Source of the DNA: Tulasnella sp. 424
Taxonomy: Eukaryota > Basidiomycota > Agaricomycetes > Cantharellales > Tulasnellaceae
Direction: 5' to 3'
Length of the DNA stretch: 64,000 nucleotides
Assembly (NCBI GenBank): GCA_019633425.1
Contig: WSUB01000062.1
Location: 149,119-213,118, forward strand
Below the pieces are notes generated by a model. It was not told the origin of the DNA. It searched no databases and saw nothing but the letters and a program-made list of their open reading frames with translations. Shown in pieces: positions 15,269-27,100 of the stretch (position 1 is its first letter; each line of letters begins with the position of its first letter). The position numbers and the translations under genes were made by a program.

Positions 15269-15417
15269 CACGGAGGTCATTTTTCCCCCCTTGGCAGTCT
15301 TGTCCCAACTCTCGGAATTCTACCAATAATATTATACAAATGTTTCATGATCAGCAAGCTCCTCGTAATTTCCATCTGTCGGCGAGACCCTTGACTTTGA
15401 AGACATCAACGCAGTCA

Positions 15418-15490
15418 ACCCAGTTCGAGACTTCCCGTGGATCTCCGATGATTGCTGCCGCTGACATAATCCAACCCCTTTTATGTCCAA
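15418..15490 (-). promoter_or_regulatory. GMC promoter block (G2 distal duplicate)
   Basis: Second copy 220 bp further upstream, with CATAAAAGGGG as the TATA-like element and GGATTATGTCAGCGGCAG after it. The pair shows a local duplication of the promoter. Confidence 0.4.
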
Positions 15491-16441
15491 CCGCCGCCTT
15501 GTCCCAGCTCTCAGTGCCGTTATGGATTTCCGGCAAGTTCTTTGTGATGTTCACCCGTCCGCGAGACGTCCGCATGAGCTGGCCATCCCCGCGCATGTAT
15601 GGCCAATCCGGCCTCGGGATCAAATCCCTAGCTTCTGCTAGTTTCATTCATACGTAGAGGTTGTTGATTGTACATCGAAGCTAGTAAACTCGGACCGAAA
15701 CACAGACATCTGAGACTCGAATACTACAGGTTCAAAGGCCACCCCGGGCGGTTCAAACGCAGGTACCTTGATGTCCCCAAACGTGCTCCTCCAGCTGCCT
15801 CCATTCGGCCGCTCGTCTTCACCTCTTGATCCCTCGCGACGGTCGAAAGAGGAAACAAATAGACGTCAGATATCAAATTTCCCCAGACGTACCAGGTATT
15901 ACAAAAATAATGAGGGATTGTCTCCGGGTAAAGCGGCCTGTCTTATAACCCGGGACCACATTCGTGGCTCCGAAATACGTTGGGGATGGGTGGCTGGGGC
16001 TTTTAACCAACAGGCCCGCAACGGAGTCTAAGATACCCCCGACTGCGTTGCTTGACGTGGATGTATATGTCCAAACGATCCGAGACAAGGAGGCACTAAG
16101 AAAGGCGTTCTATCCGAGTCGATGTGAATATTTCATTTTGCAATCAAAGTGGCAAAGGCGCGTCCCAGATTTACGCGCACAAGGATAAACGAGATTAAAA
16201 GATGCGGAAGAATCGTTTGAGGTACAGGCCAATGGTACACAAATGCGAAGATACCGGGGGAGGGACCGAACACGACGTCCGGTTGAGACTGACAACGAAG
16301 ATGACAAAAATTCAAAGCTACGTCAACACTCAATAAATAAGGAACGGTACCCGGAGGTATCAAAACTCACTTTCTGCGTTTGAGGTCCTACGTTTTCAGT
16401 CTTCATAAATGCCACGTTGGGGTGGTCTTCCCTTTGGTGCA

Positions 16442-19400
16442 TTACGACTCCTCTTCCGATACCCGAGCTAGAGAGGAAAGGGCAGATTCAACGCCTCGCT
16501 GATACCCTGTCTTTGTACAGATCTCTCGAGCTTCGATGAACGCTGATTTTGCCTTCGGGTACTTTTGCTGCAGCCGATAAACCTCTCCCAACCCCCAAAT
16601 TGCAATAGCAGCGTTGTTCTCGGCTCCCAGACGTGCGTAGATCTCCCTAGCTATGGTGTACGATGCTTCTGCTTTGGAGAACTCGTGGCACAGCTGGTAG
16701 ACCGCTCCCAGCCCCCAAGTTGCTTGAGCCACATTCTGCTCGGCGCCTAGACGTGTGTAGATATCCTTGGCTTCGGTGTACGACGCTTCTGCCTTTGAAT
16801 ACTCGTTCCTGTACCGATAGACCGCTCCTAATCCCAAAGTTGCGTCAGCGACTGCTTTTTCGGCACCTAGACGTGCGTAGATCTCCCTGGCCTCGGTGTA
16901 TAACGCTTCTGCTTTGGAGAGATCGTTCCGTAGCCGATAGACCTCTCCCAGACCCCATATTGCACGAGCAACATCCTTCTCGGCTCCTAGACGCGTGTAG
17001 ATATCCCTGGCTCCGGTGTACGACGCCTCTGCCCTTGAGTACTCGTGCCGGTACCGATAGACCGCTCCCAATCCCAACGTTGCATCAGCGACTGCTTTTT
17101 CGGCGCCCAGACGGGCGAAGATCTCCTTGGCCTCGATGTAGGATTCTTCTGCTTTGGAGAACTCGTTCCGTAGCCAATAGACCGCTCCCAATCCCAAAGT
17201 TGCATCACCGACTTCTTTTTCGGCACCCAGACGTGCGTAGGTCTCTTTGGCCTTGGTGTATGACGCTTCTGCTTTGGAGAACTGGTTCCGTAGTCGATAG
17301 ATCTCTCCCAAACCCCGGAGTGTACAAGCAACCTCCTGCTGGGCTCCTAGACGTGTGTAGATATCCCTGGCTTCGGTGTACGACGCCTCTGCTTTGGAGT
17401 ACTCGTTCCGCAGCCGATAGACCTCCCCCAATCCCCAGATTGCCATAGCGACTTTCTTTTCGGCACCCAGACGTGCGTAGATCTCCCTGGCTTCGGTGTA
17501 CGATGCTTCTGCCTTGGAATACTTGTTCCGAAGCCAATATACCGCTCCCAATCCCAAAGTTGCGTCAGCAACTCCCTTTTCGTCCCTCCGACGTGCGTAG
17601 ATCTCCCTGGCTTCGGCGTACGACGCCTCTGCTTTGGAGAACTCGTTCAGTAGCCGATAGACCTCTCCCAAACCCCTGATTGCACGGGCAACGTCCTGCT
17701 CGGCTCCTAGACGTGCGTAGATATCCCTGGCTTCGGTGTACGACGCCTCTGCTTTGGAGTACTCGTTCCGCAGCCGATAGACCTCTCCCAGTCCGCAAGT
17801 TTCACCCGCAACCCCCTTTTCATTCCCAAGCCGTACATAGGTCTCCCTCGCTACGACGTGCAGTGCTTCGGCCTTCGTGTACTCGCATAGGACGCAATAT
17901 ACTGTTCCCAGCCATGCCATCGCATTCGCGACTGCCATGGCATCTCCAGCTGACCGGGCGACGTTTAATGCCGTTCCAAGATATTCTTTTGCTTCCTTAT
18001 ATTGATGGTTTCTATATTTGGTGTAGCCTAGAGCGCACAGAACTTCCGCGGAGGGGCTTTCCGGTTCGCTGGCAAGTCGTCTTCTGATGGGAGTGACTCG
18101 ATCCTGTGTGTGGTCGTCAGCACTCTAGTCGGCGATATCCCTAGTTCCAACGTCCGTACCATCAAACGAATGCTAATCAAGCAGTCCTTCACAGCTGGCC
18201 TTGTAGTAGGTTCCATTCTCCAGCAACGGGTCATTACAACGCAAAGAACTTGGACTTGAGAAATATGTTCATTGCTCGTAACTGGGGGAAGATTGCCACG
18301 TGCCACACTGAGAACGATGTCCGTTTCTTTGCGGAGATCATTGAATGGAAGACTTCCTGTCATAATCTACCAAAGCCGCGAAATGTCAGTCTCCGCAAGT
18401 GACTGTAGCTGCTCGTCCAACCTACTTCCCAACAAATCCAAGCGAAAGCCCATATGTCACTAGCTAAACTAAATTCCTCATCCTTCAGGACCTCGGGTGC
18501 GGCCCATCGAAGGGTATACACAGGGCCTGTAAGCGTGAGAAATGTCCCCAATTCCTCAATTTGGACTAGCGACGAGCCCTGCTCTTGAACTTGGCTTAGA
18601 GGAGGTTCACCTTGTGGAACCGGACTGGCCACACTGTTCTCCTTTTCTATTCTTGGATGGGACTTGAGTTTGCGGGCCGATCCAAAGTCAGTTATAATAG
18701 CACGGCTTTGGGAATTAACTAGGATGTTCAACTGGAACAAGCGGGGACGTCGGCTCAGTTATGGTCCATCGTAAAGGATCTACAGCCTCACCGATTTCAA
18801 GTCTCCGTGGCAGATGGGCGGATTTTTGGAGTGAAGATAATTTAAGCCGCACACCACGTCATATATCTGATATCTGACTCGTAAGAATCGCATCTTTGGA
18901 TGCAACGGTCGTGACGCACGAGTGAGAGGCGTTCCGGAATCACCCAATCTTGCGAATGAACAAACTCCCTAATGTTTCCGTTATCCTCCCAGCGCAACAG
19001 AATCCAAGCAATATCCTCCTCTACATTTTCAACGAAGCCAAGTAACCTGACGATGTTGTCATGATTGAGTTCGCTTAATAGACTGAGCTCGTTCGCAAAG
19101 GCCTAAAAGGTTCAGAAGTCTATGGTAAGCCTGAACTTGACATCAAATGGGAGTAGACTAACTGCAGTTTGGGTACGTCTGTTGACGTCACCGCTAAACC
19201 TGAACTTCTTGACCGCAGCGCTGCGGACGGTGGCCAGTCCCTGGTTACTCGGGCCAGCGGATCTGTAGATAAACGCCGTGGCTTTTGCAATGTCGGCGCT
19301 TCCGCCCCTCTTCTGGACACCATCGTCAAAGAACGTGAGGCCCTCCGTGTCCACTCGCCATTTCGATAATGCTTCAACTACCGCGCGCTAATCGCATTCG

Positions 19401-19567
19401 CCCAAGTAAATACACCCATTGGCAATTGCTACGTGGGTACTCAAACATACCAAGCATAGCTTAACCCTTTTAGAAGCTCCACTGGGAGCCTCCTGCTCTT
19501 CATCGATCATAGGTGGTGATCTGGGCCTCCGTGATCCGGTTAATCGCCCTGGAGTCGGGTCGGACAT
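16442..19567 (-). CDS. K2: TKL-type protein kinase fused to 12 TPR repeats, 924 aa
   Basis: Exons: 19567-19451, 19387-19163, 19102-18920, 18866-18792, 18731-18426, 18366-18160, 18103-16442 (2775 nt, in frame). Exon 3 contains no ATG but reads cleanly from FANELSLLSELNHDN to WVIPERLSL. The kinase retains the beta-3 Lys (AAVKK, where others have VAVKK), HGDLKS, ITDFGSARKL and WAAPEVL. Exon 1 ends SKRVKLCL, a nuclear-localisation-like motif. The solenoid has 12 units alternating EVYRLRNEY-like and AVYWLRNEF-like types. The C-terminus ends SEEES, without the longer acidic tail of its sisters. Confidence 0.87.
16490..17930 (-). repeat. 12 x 120-bp TPR-coding tandem repeat in K2
   Basis: A strict 120-bp period: the motif CGTAGATCTCCCTGGCTTCGG recurs at the same phase in nearly every unit. 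Each unit encodes one 40-residue TPR hairpin, so unit gain or loss keeps the frame. Two subtypes alternate, which points to duplication of multi-unit blocks. Confidence 0.85.
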
Positions 19568-20199
19568 CAGGGACTGGCCAAAGGACGAATATGCCTTAAT
19601 GACAAAGATTGTGTTTGCGGTTGATATTCTGGCGAGCCGAAGAGGGCCTGAATACTGGAGGAAGGATATGAGCAAGACGCAAGAAGCGGAGGACTACAGA
19701 GGCAAATGGTTCAAAATAGGGAATACAGATACGTACCCGCTGAACAAGTCGCTGCCTTTGAGGAAGTACTGTGGTTTGTGCCATGCTCCCTGTTGGCCTC
19801 CAGGACTTCACGAAGGCGAACCGACCACAAGAAAGTGGGTCACACCGCTCGCTAGCACAAGTTTCCCGGAAGAAAACTCGCAGATTGATTGTGTGATATT
19901 ACCAAGTTAACTGCTACAGCTGCTTGATCGGGTCTTAGCCACTCAGACACTAGGAAAGCGGGTGCGGCGAGGGTATAACATCAGCTTAAGCTTCTCATCT
20001 TATGCTTTTCCGGTCGACAGGCAGCAAACTCGAATGGTCGATACCTCTCGTCTCATCACACAATCTGTGCGAAGCAGGTGCAAAGCACGCATTCAATAGC
20101 AAGGGGTTATCGCATCCTGATTGATAGAACATTCTAGGGTCTAACTTTCGACTTTCACACACTGCGGCGGTCACTCAACTCGTCACCCTCGTTCCCAAC
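19568..20199. other. K2-G3 intergenic region
   Basis: Holds the K2 upstream flank. The GMC 3'-flank signature (GGTTATCGCATCCTGATTGA and an AACATTC run) lies at 20104-20135. Flank sequence is homologous to 29.6-30.2, 37.7-38.3 and 62.2-62.85 kb. No gene was found. Confidence 0.5.
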
Positions 20200-22753
20200 T
20201 CAATCCTCCTCTTTATTCGAATCAGCTGCCTTTTCCCCAGTCACAATTGTGGGTCCAGCGGTGTGCCCGCTGACAACCTCCGGCTGAACACTAGCATTCA
20301 CGATCTCCAACCCTTGGATCCCGTAAACTCGTAATCGAGTATCATCGACTCCGTTATCGTCTAACGGTGCCATACTTGCGGTGCAGCTTGGGTGGTACCT
20401 AAGTGCGGCAACGATTGAGAGAGCGAGTGAGAGATTTCCGTTGGTGAGCGGTAAAGTTAGGCTGTGATTTTGTGAAAGAGAGACGGAAAATCGGAGGGGG
20501 AGGCGATCAAAAGACCTTCGGTTTCTCCGCACGATTTCGAACAATCTCTTCGATTTCCGCGTTCGATTTCGTTCTCAGTGCGTGGTCCAGAAGCGGATGC
20601 TGGGACGTTTTAGTCTAGCGTCAGCTTGAGGTGTTCGGTGTTGGCGAGTTCAGGCGCGAGTTAAACGCGCCGGACAAGGGTTTCGATGTTCGTGCTTCGT
20701 AGAAAGGTAGCTTATTCCGAAAGCAGAAATGTTTTGATCGATGGAAAAGAGAGAGGAGAGGGTACTGAAAGATGTCCCAAGGGTCAATCAGAGATTTACC
20801 TTATGGGTCCGCAGACTTGAGAGACACGTTCCTTTGCTAATGGGTCTCAACAACGTCGCGGTGATGGTCATCGCATCCGGAACATCGCATTTCTTGTGCC
20901 TGTAGTCCTACAGGTTCAACTCCCTCAGCTTGTTACATCGACTTTCCATCGAGAATCAAAGCACAGCTCACCCTCTAAGCCAGGGGCGAGACCATCATCT
21001 GGACATCCGGCGCACCATTCCCACTCGTCGAATCCCCCACCACTTCCGAGTTACCATCATCCCCGCCACCACCAAGCTTCCTCCCAAGCTCCCCATCCTC
21101 AACCCTCACGAACGTCATACACTGCTGCGTATGCGTCGTCAACGGCCCCGTCCCATTGATCATGTACTGCGCGACGGCTCGCACCATCGACAGCTTCTGC
21201 CATGCGTTTTGGGGTTTCAGGATCCGGCCGGTATGGTAACCAAGTCGAGTCGGGAAGGAGGAGTTGAAGACGATGTGGTCGGCCAAGTTCCGGCCTACGC
21301 CTGGAAGGGTTTGGATTATGGGGATGGAATGTTTTGAGAGTTCGGGTTCGGGTCTGATGCCGGAGAGGAGAAGGATTTGGGGCGTGTCGACTGCTCCGGC
21401 GCTGTTCAAAGCGTGAAAGAGTATAGGTTTAGTACGAACGGGCGCTATTTTGCGGTAAAGGTGGAAAGACTTACGAGAGAATCACTTCCTTCCGAGCGCC
21501 GACGAAATAGACGTGCCCATCTCGCTGTTCTGCAAACCCGACTCCGATGGCGCGTTTCGAGTCGCTGAAGCGGATCTTGGTAACGTGAGTACCGCAGACG
21601 ACTTTGAGATTCGGTCGCCCGAGGACTTCACGAGTCAGGTATGCGACTCTAGAGAAATACGGTGTCGAAGATCATGGACGTTGGGTTGGCAGCGGAGGAG
21701 AGCACGACTCACTCGGTTGAAACTCGACGCCCTTCGCGGGTCGATGTACGTTGCTGTGCGTGTGACTCCCATGGTACCTAATCATGTCCTCTAGTTAAAC
21801 TCTGTTAAGCGAATATGGGATGAAGTCCTCATACCTTTCGAGGTGTTCACATCAGCAACGCGCGGGATCCCGAGGGCTTCACAACTTGAAATGAAATTCT
21901 TTCCGGTATCGGTGAAGAGTCCAAAGCAGCCGGTCTGTAATAGGTGAAAATTCATTCGAGAGCCGTCGCGGAGAAAGCATAAGAGGGGAGCTAACCTTCA
22001 CGAAACCAGTTTTGCCCCTCTCGTCGGTCGGGCAAGGAACCTCGGGGTGCGGAACGAACGTCTCGAATTTTTGCAGGTACCTTTACGAATCCAACCAGCC
22101 TCCTCCTGGCGGGCTCCTCGCTGATGAACCCACTTCTTGAACCCTTTATTCGCCCACCCGTCTGCCCCTTCCTCGCCCTTTCTGCATCTCCGCCCACTCA
22201 TCATAGTCCTCCGGAGCACCCGAATGAAACATCATAGCATTCCCCACTAGAGCAGCCTCCGAGCATCTTAGTCCTCGTCCAAGCTATTTCGCGATCGTAG
22301 CATCCCTTCTGAGGGACGGTCCACTAGGACCAATCGTGTTGGCTTCTTTGCAATTTGGAAGATGCTGCTGGAACCAGGGCGTCTGGGACCTCTCATCTAC
22401 TAAAGGTACGGGAATCAATTGTATATCCGCGGTATTCGGGAAAAACCTGGGCCAGCGTACCTTCCCCCGCCTCAATCACCAGCACTTTGAAGGCACTCCT
22501 TGCCATTAATAAGTTTGCCAACACCATCGCTGCCGTCCCCGCCTCCAACAATCATAAAGTCGGATTAATCTTCATCCTGAGTGGCCGACTTGCTGTTGGA
22601 ATCCGAGTCGTCGGGCCGACCGATCTCGCGGGCGGAGGAAAAAGTCTTGTCCTTGGAGGACGACCCGGATGCGTTTGAGAATGCGTACGCTGCAGCCCCG
22701 ACGGGAACTACGACTGCTCCGATTACCAGAGCGGTCTTGACGTCGGTGGACAT
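20200..22753 (-). pseudogene. G3: GMC oxidoreductase pseudogene, full length but broken
   Basis: All exons are recognisable, from the N-terminal membrane segment (MSTDVKTALVIGAVVVPVGA) to the C-terminal exon with YHPSCTASMAP and SGHTAGPT. It cannot be translated through. TAA at 22565-22567 precedes the FAD motif. The FAD motif itself is out of frame (GGGDG where GGGTAA is expected). TAT to TAG at 22324-22326 breaks DWSYWT. One extra C in the run 22242-22245 shifts LGGCSSG; G4 has the same extra base. The C-terminus has NKEED where sisters have LIKEEY. The promoter block at 22.96-23.02 kb is still present. Confidence 0.85.
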
Positions 22754-24139
22754 TTGGAGCGGCGCATGGGCGGAACGTAAAGAGTAGTACGTCAGCTTGA
22801 GAGTGGGGAAGACTAAGATGTGCTTATGATAGCGGCATGTAAGCCGGTCTTGAAAGGAGATGATATATAACGATAGACCGCGTCTGAAGACCTTCCCTCC
22901 GACTGCTGTTGCGCCTAGGGACGAGGAATGGAAAGATTCTTGACCGAACCGACACAAAACATTCCCGTGAATGTCCGACAATTGCCGCCGCTGACATAAT
23001 CCAGCCCCTTTTATGCCTCCATCGTTTTCATCCCAATGGCAGGCTTGTCCCAACTCTCGACATTCTACCAATGATATCATGTTATACACTTCCTGAAAGC
23101 TTCCAATCGTGCTTTCCATCCGTCAGCGGACCCTTGACTTTGGAGACCCCAGTGCGGTCAATCTGGTTCAAGTCCGCAACTTGTCCATCAAGGGTTTTCA
23201 TTTGGAGCTCACAGGCGCCTGATCATGAGACTCGGATACTGCAAGTTTAGCGGGTTTTCCTGGCCTGTTCAAACGTACGTCCGGCAATGCTCCCCGAAAC
23301 GGGCTCCTAGTTGCTGCACCATGAGCAGGCTGCTACCTCTCGTGTTCACCTCTCGATCCCTCAGAGCCCCTGAAAGTGCATGCACGGGTGAAGCAAATAT
23401 TGTAAGGCGTTACTTTCTTCGAGATGTATCACCTGTAATGAAAGCAAAGAAAATCGAAGAAGAACATCCCTGGGGGATTCTCTTTGGGCAAATGGGCGAG
23501 GCTAATGTATAACCCGCAACCACATTCCAATCCTTCCCAACCCTTTTTGTTGACTGTTCTCCATCCCTGGTCGGTCAGCTGAGTATTTAATATTGAATCT
23601 CACGCTTGTGTATTATTACAGTGGACTAGTAAAACTAAGTTCCGTAGGACGGAGTCGATTTTCCGTGGTGCGCTGAATATGTATTTTGAATTTTCCTCTG
23701 AAATGCATGAAGGCGGGGCTGAGATTCTCAACCACCAAACCTCCCACAAAATTTAAGAAACTCCCAGTGTAATTGCTTTATATCAAGATATGGGTTCAAA
23801 GGGTGCAAAAGAAGTGGGCAATAAGAAAGGTATAGACTCAGCTTGGCGCTTTCCGACGCGAGAATTTCATTCAGAATCAAACTAGGAGCAGCACGTCCCA
23901 CGTACATACGTACAACGTTATACAAAAAAGCAGCGATTGTCATGTAGGGAAAGTTATACAAATGGAATATCCCATGGGATGAACCGAACACAAAGTCCCA
24001 TTGATACTGACAATGATACAGCGCAAAGGATCAAAAGCGACGTCAATATTCAATAGCTACGAGTCAATACACGGAGGGATCGAAACTCACCTCTCTACAT
24101 TCGATACCCGAGATTTCGTGAAGATGATCGTTGTCCTGT
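22754..24139. other. G3-K3 intergenic region
   Basis: Contains one GMC promoter block at about 22955-23018 and then the conserved kinase 3' flank. A GGTGAGT donor-like site lies on the minus strand at 24090, 50 nt after the K3 stop codon. About 1.3 kb aligns by eye with 41.2-42.3, 49.6-50.7 and 57.5-58.65 kb. No gene was found. Confidence 0.5.
22950..23020 (-). promoter_or_regulatory. GMC promoter block of G3
   Basis: CATAAAAGGGG followed by GGATTATGTCAGCGGCGG on the minus strand, about 260 bp upstream of the former G3 ATG. Confidence 0.45.
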
Positions 24140-27100
24140 CTACGCCTCATCTCCAGCCTGAGCATCCATGGGTCCCTCGCTCAGGAAGTCGTCGGCTTCA
24201 CTCAAGCACCTCTCCTCCTCCAATAGCTCGGCTAGGGAAGAAAGGGCAGCTTCAACGCCTTCCTGATATCCTGTCTTGGTGTAGATCTCTCGAGCTTCGA
24301 TGAACGCGGCTTTGGCCTTCGGATACTCTTTCCGCAACCGAGAGATCGCTCCCAATCCCCAAATTGCATCAGCGACATCCTTCTCGGCACCCAGACGTTC
24401 GTAGATCTCCTTGGCTTTGGTGTACGACGCTTCTGCTTTGGAGCACTCGTTCCGCGCACCATAGACCGCTCCCAAGCCGCAAAGTGCATCAGCAACTTTC
24501 TGTTCGGCCCCAAGACGACTGTAGATCTCCATGGCTTCGATGTACGACGCTTCCGCTATGGCGTACTCGTTCTTCGCACAATAGACGGCTCCTAAGCCCC
24601 ACATTGCATCAGCTACATCCTTCTCTGCACCCAAACATACGTAGATCTCCTTGGCTTCGATGTACGACGCTTCCGCTTTGGAGTACTCGTTCCGTGCACA
24701 ATAGAGCGCTCCCAATCCCCAAATTGCATCAGCGACTCTCTGTTTGGCCCCCAGACGGGCGTAGATCTCCTTGGCTTCGGTGTACGACGCTTCTGCTTTG
24801 GAGTCCTCGTTCTGGAGCCGATAGACCTCTCCTAGTCCCCAAATTGCATCGGCGACTTGCTGTTCGGCCCCCAGACAGGTGTAGATCTCCTTGGCTTCGA
24901 TGTACGACGCTTCTGCTTTGGAGTGATCGTTCTTGAACCGATAGACCTCTCCTAGTCCCCATATTGCATCAGCAACCTGCTGTTTGGTCCCCAGACGGGC
25001 GTAGATCTCCCCGGCTTCGGTATACGACGCTTCTGCCTTAGAGTACTCGTTCCGTGCACAATACAATTCTCCCAATCCCCACATTGCTTGAGCGACTTTC
25101 CTTTCGGCCCCAACGCGAGTGTAGATCTCCTTAGCTTCGATGTACGACGCTTTCGCCTTGGAGTGCTCGTTCCGCGCACGATAGACCGCTCCCAATCCCC
25201 TAATTGCATCGGCGACATCCTTCTCGGCACCCAGGCGTTCGTAGATCTCCTTGGCTTCGGTGTACAACGCTTCTGCTTTGGAGTGCTCGTCCTGGAGCCG
25301 ATAGACCTCTCCCAATCCCCAAATTGCATCAGCGACATCCTTCTCTGCACCCAGACGTTTGTATATCTCCTTTCCCTCAGTATACGACGCTTCCGCTTTG
25401 GAGTGCTCGTTCTGGAACCGATAGACCTCTCCCAATCCCCAAAGTGCATCGGCGACATCCTTCTCGGCACCCAAACGTTCGTAAATCTCCTTGGCTTCGA
25501 TGTACGACGCTTCCGCTTTCGGGTACTCGTTCCGTGCACAATAGAGCGCTCCCAATCCCCAAATTGCATCAGCGACATTCTGTTCGGCCCCCAGACGGGC
25601 GTAGATCTCCTTGGCTTCGGTGTACGACGCTTCTGCTTTGGGGTCGTCATTCTGGAGCCGATAGACCTCTCCCAGTCCCCAAATTGCATCAGCGACCTGC
25701 TGTTCGACTCCTAGACGAGTGTATATTTCCTTGGCTTCGATGTACGATGTTTCCGCTTTGGAGTACTCGTTCCGTGTACAATACAACTCTCCCAATCCCC
25801 ACATTGCTTGAGCGACTTTCTGTTCGGGCCCCAGCCGGGCGTAGATCTCCTTGGCTTCGATGTACAACCCTTCTGCTTCCGAGTACTCGTTTCGGGACCG
25901 ATAGACCTCAATCAATGCCCAAATTGCATCAGCGACTTTCTGTTCGGCCCCCAGACGTGCATAGATCTCCTTGGCTTCGATATAAGCCTCTTCCGCTCTA
26001 GAGTACTCGTTCAGCGCAAGGTAGACCGCTCCCAATCCCCAGACTATATCGGCCACATCCTTCTCGGCACCCAGACCTTCATGGATCTCCCTAGCTTCGA
26101 CGTACAACGCTCGTGCTTTAGAGTATTTCTTCCGGGATCGATAGACCTCTCCCTGTCCCCAAATCGCATGGGCGGCTTTCTGTTTGGCCCCCAGACGAGC
26201 GTAGATACTCTTGGCTTGGATGTACGATGCTTCTGCTTTAGAGTGCCGCTTCTGCAACCGATACAGATCTCCCAGTCCCCGGATTGCATCAGCGACATTC
26301 TCTTCGGCCCCCAGACGTGCGTAGATCTGCTTGGCTTCGGTGTATGCCGCTTCTGCTTCGGAGTACTCGTTCCGCGCACGACAGACCACTCCAAATCCCC
26401 AAGCTGCATCAGCCACATCACTGTCGGTAACCAGACCTCCATCGATCTCCATGGCTTTGGTGTACAACGCTTCTGCTTCAGGATACTTCCTCCGCAGCCG
26501 ATCGATCTCTCCCAGTCCCCAGATTGCATCAGCGACTTTCTGTTCAGCCCCTAGACGAGCGTAGATATCCTTGGCTTCGATGTACGATGCTTCTGCTTTA
26601 GAGTACTGCTTCCGCGACCGATAGACATCTCCCAGTCCCCGGATTGCATCAGCGACTTTTCCTTCGGCCCCCAGACAGGCGTAGATCTGCTTGGCTTCGA
26701 TGTACGACGCTTCTGCTTTGGAGTACTCGTACAACGCAAGATAGACCGCTCCCAATCCCCAAGCTGCATCAGCCACATCCTTCTCGGCACCCAGACCTTC
26801 ATAGATTTCCCTGGCTTCGATGTACAACGCTTCTGCTTTTGAGTGCTTCTTTCGTGACCGATGGACCTCTCCCAGTCCCCGAATCGCATGAGCGACTTTC
26901 TGTTTGGCCCCCAGACGAGTGTAGATCTCCTTGGCTTCGATGTACGACTTTTCCGCTTCGGAGTACTCTTTCCGCGCACGATAGACCGCTCCCAATCTCC
27001 AAGCTCCATCGGCGACATCCATCTCGGCACCCAGACGTTCAAAGATCTCCTTGGCTTCGATGTACAACGCTTCTGCTTTTGAGTGCTGCGTCCGTAACCG

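Larger units (their letters stand above)
15136..16441. other. G2-K2 intergenic region with duplicated promoter block
   Basis: Two copies of the GMC promoter block occur on the minus strand, at about 15190-15268 and 15418-15490. The second part (15660-16390) is the conserved kinase 3' flank shared by all modules. It includes a GTGAGT donor-like site on the minus strand at 16370, 72 nt after the K2 stop codon. No gene was found here. Confidence 0.55.
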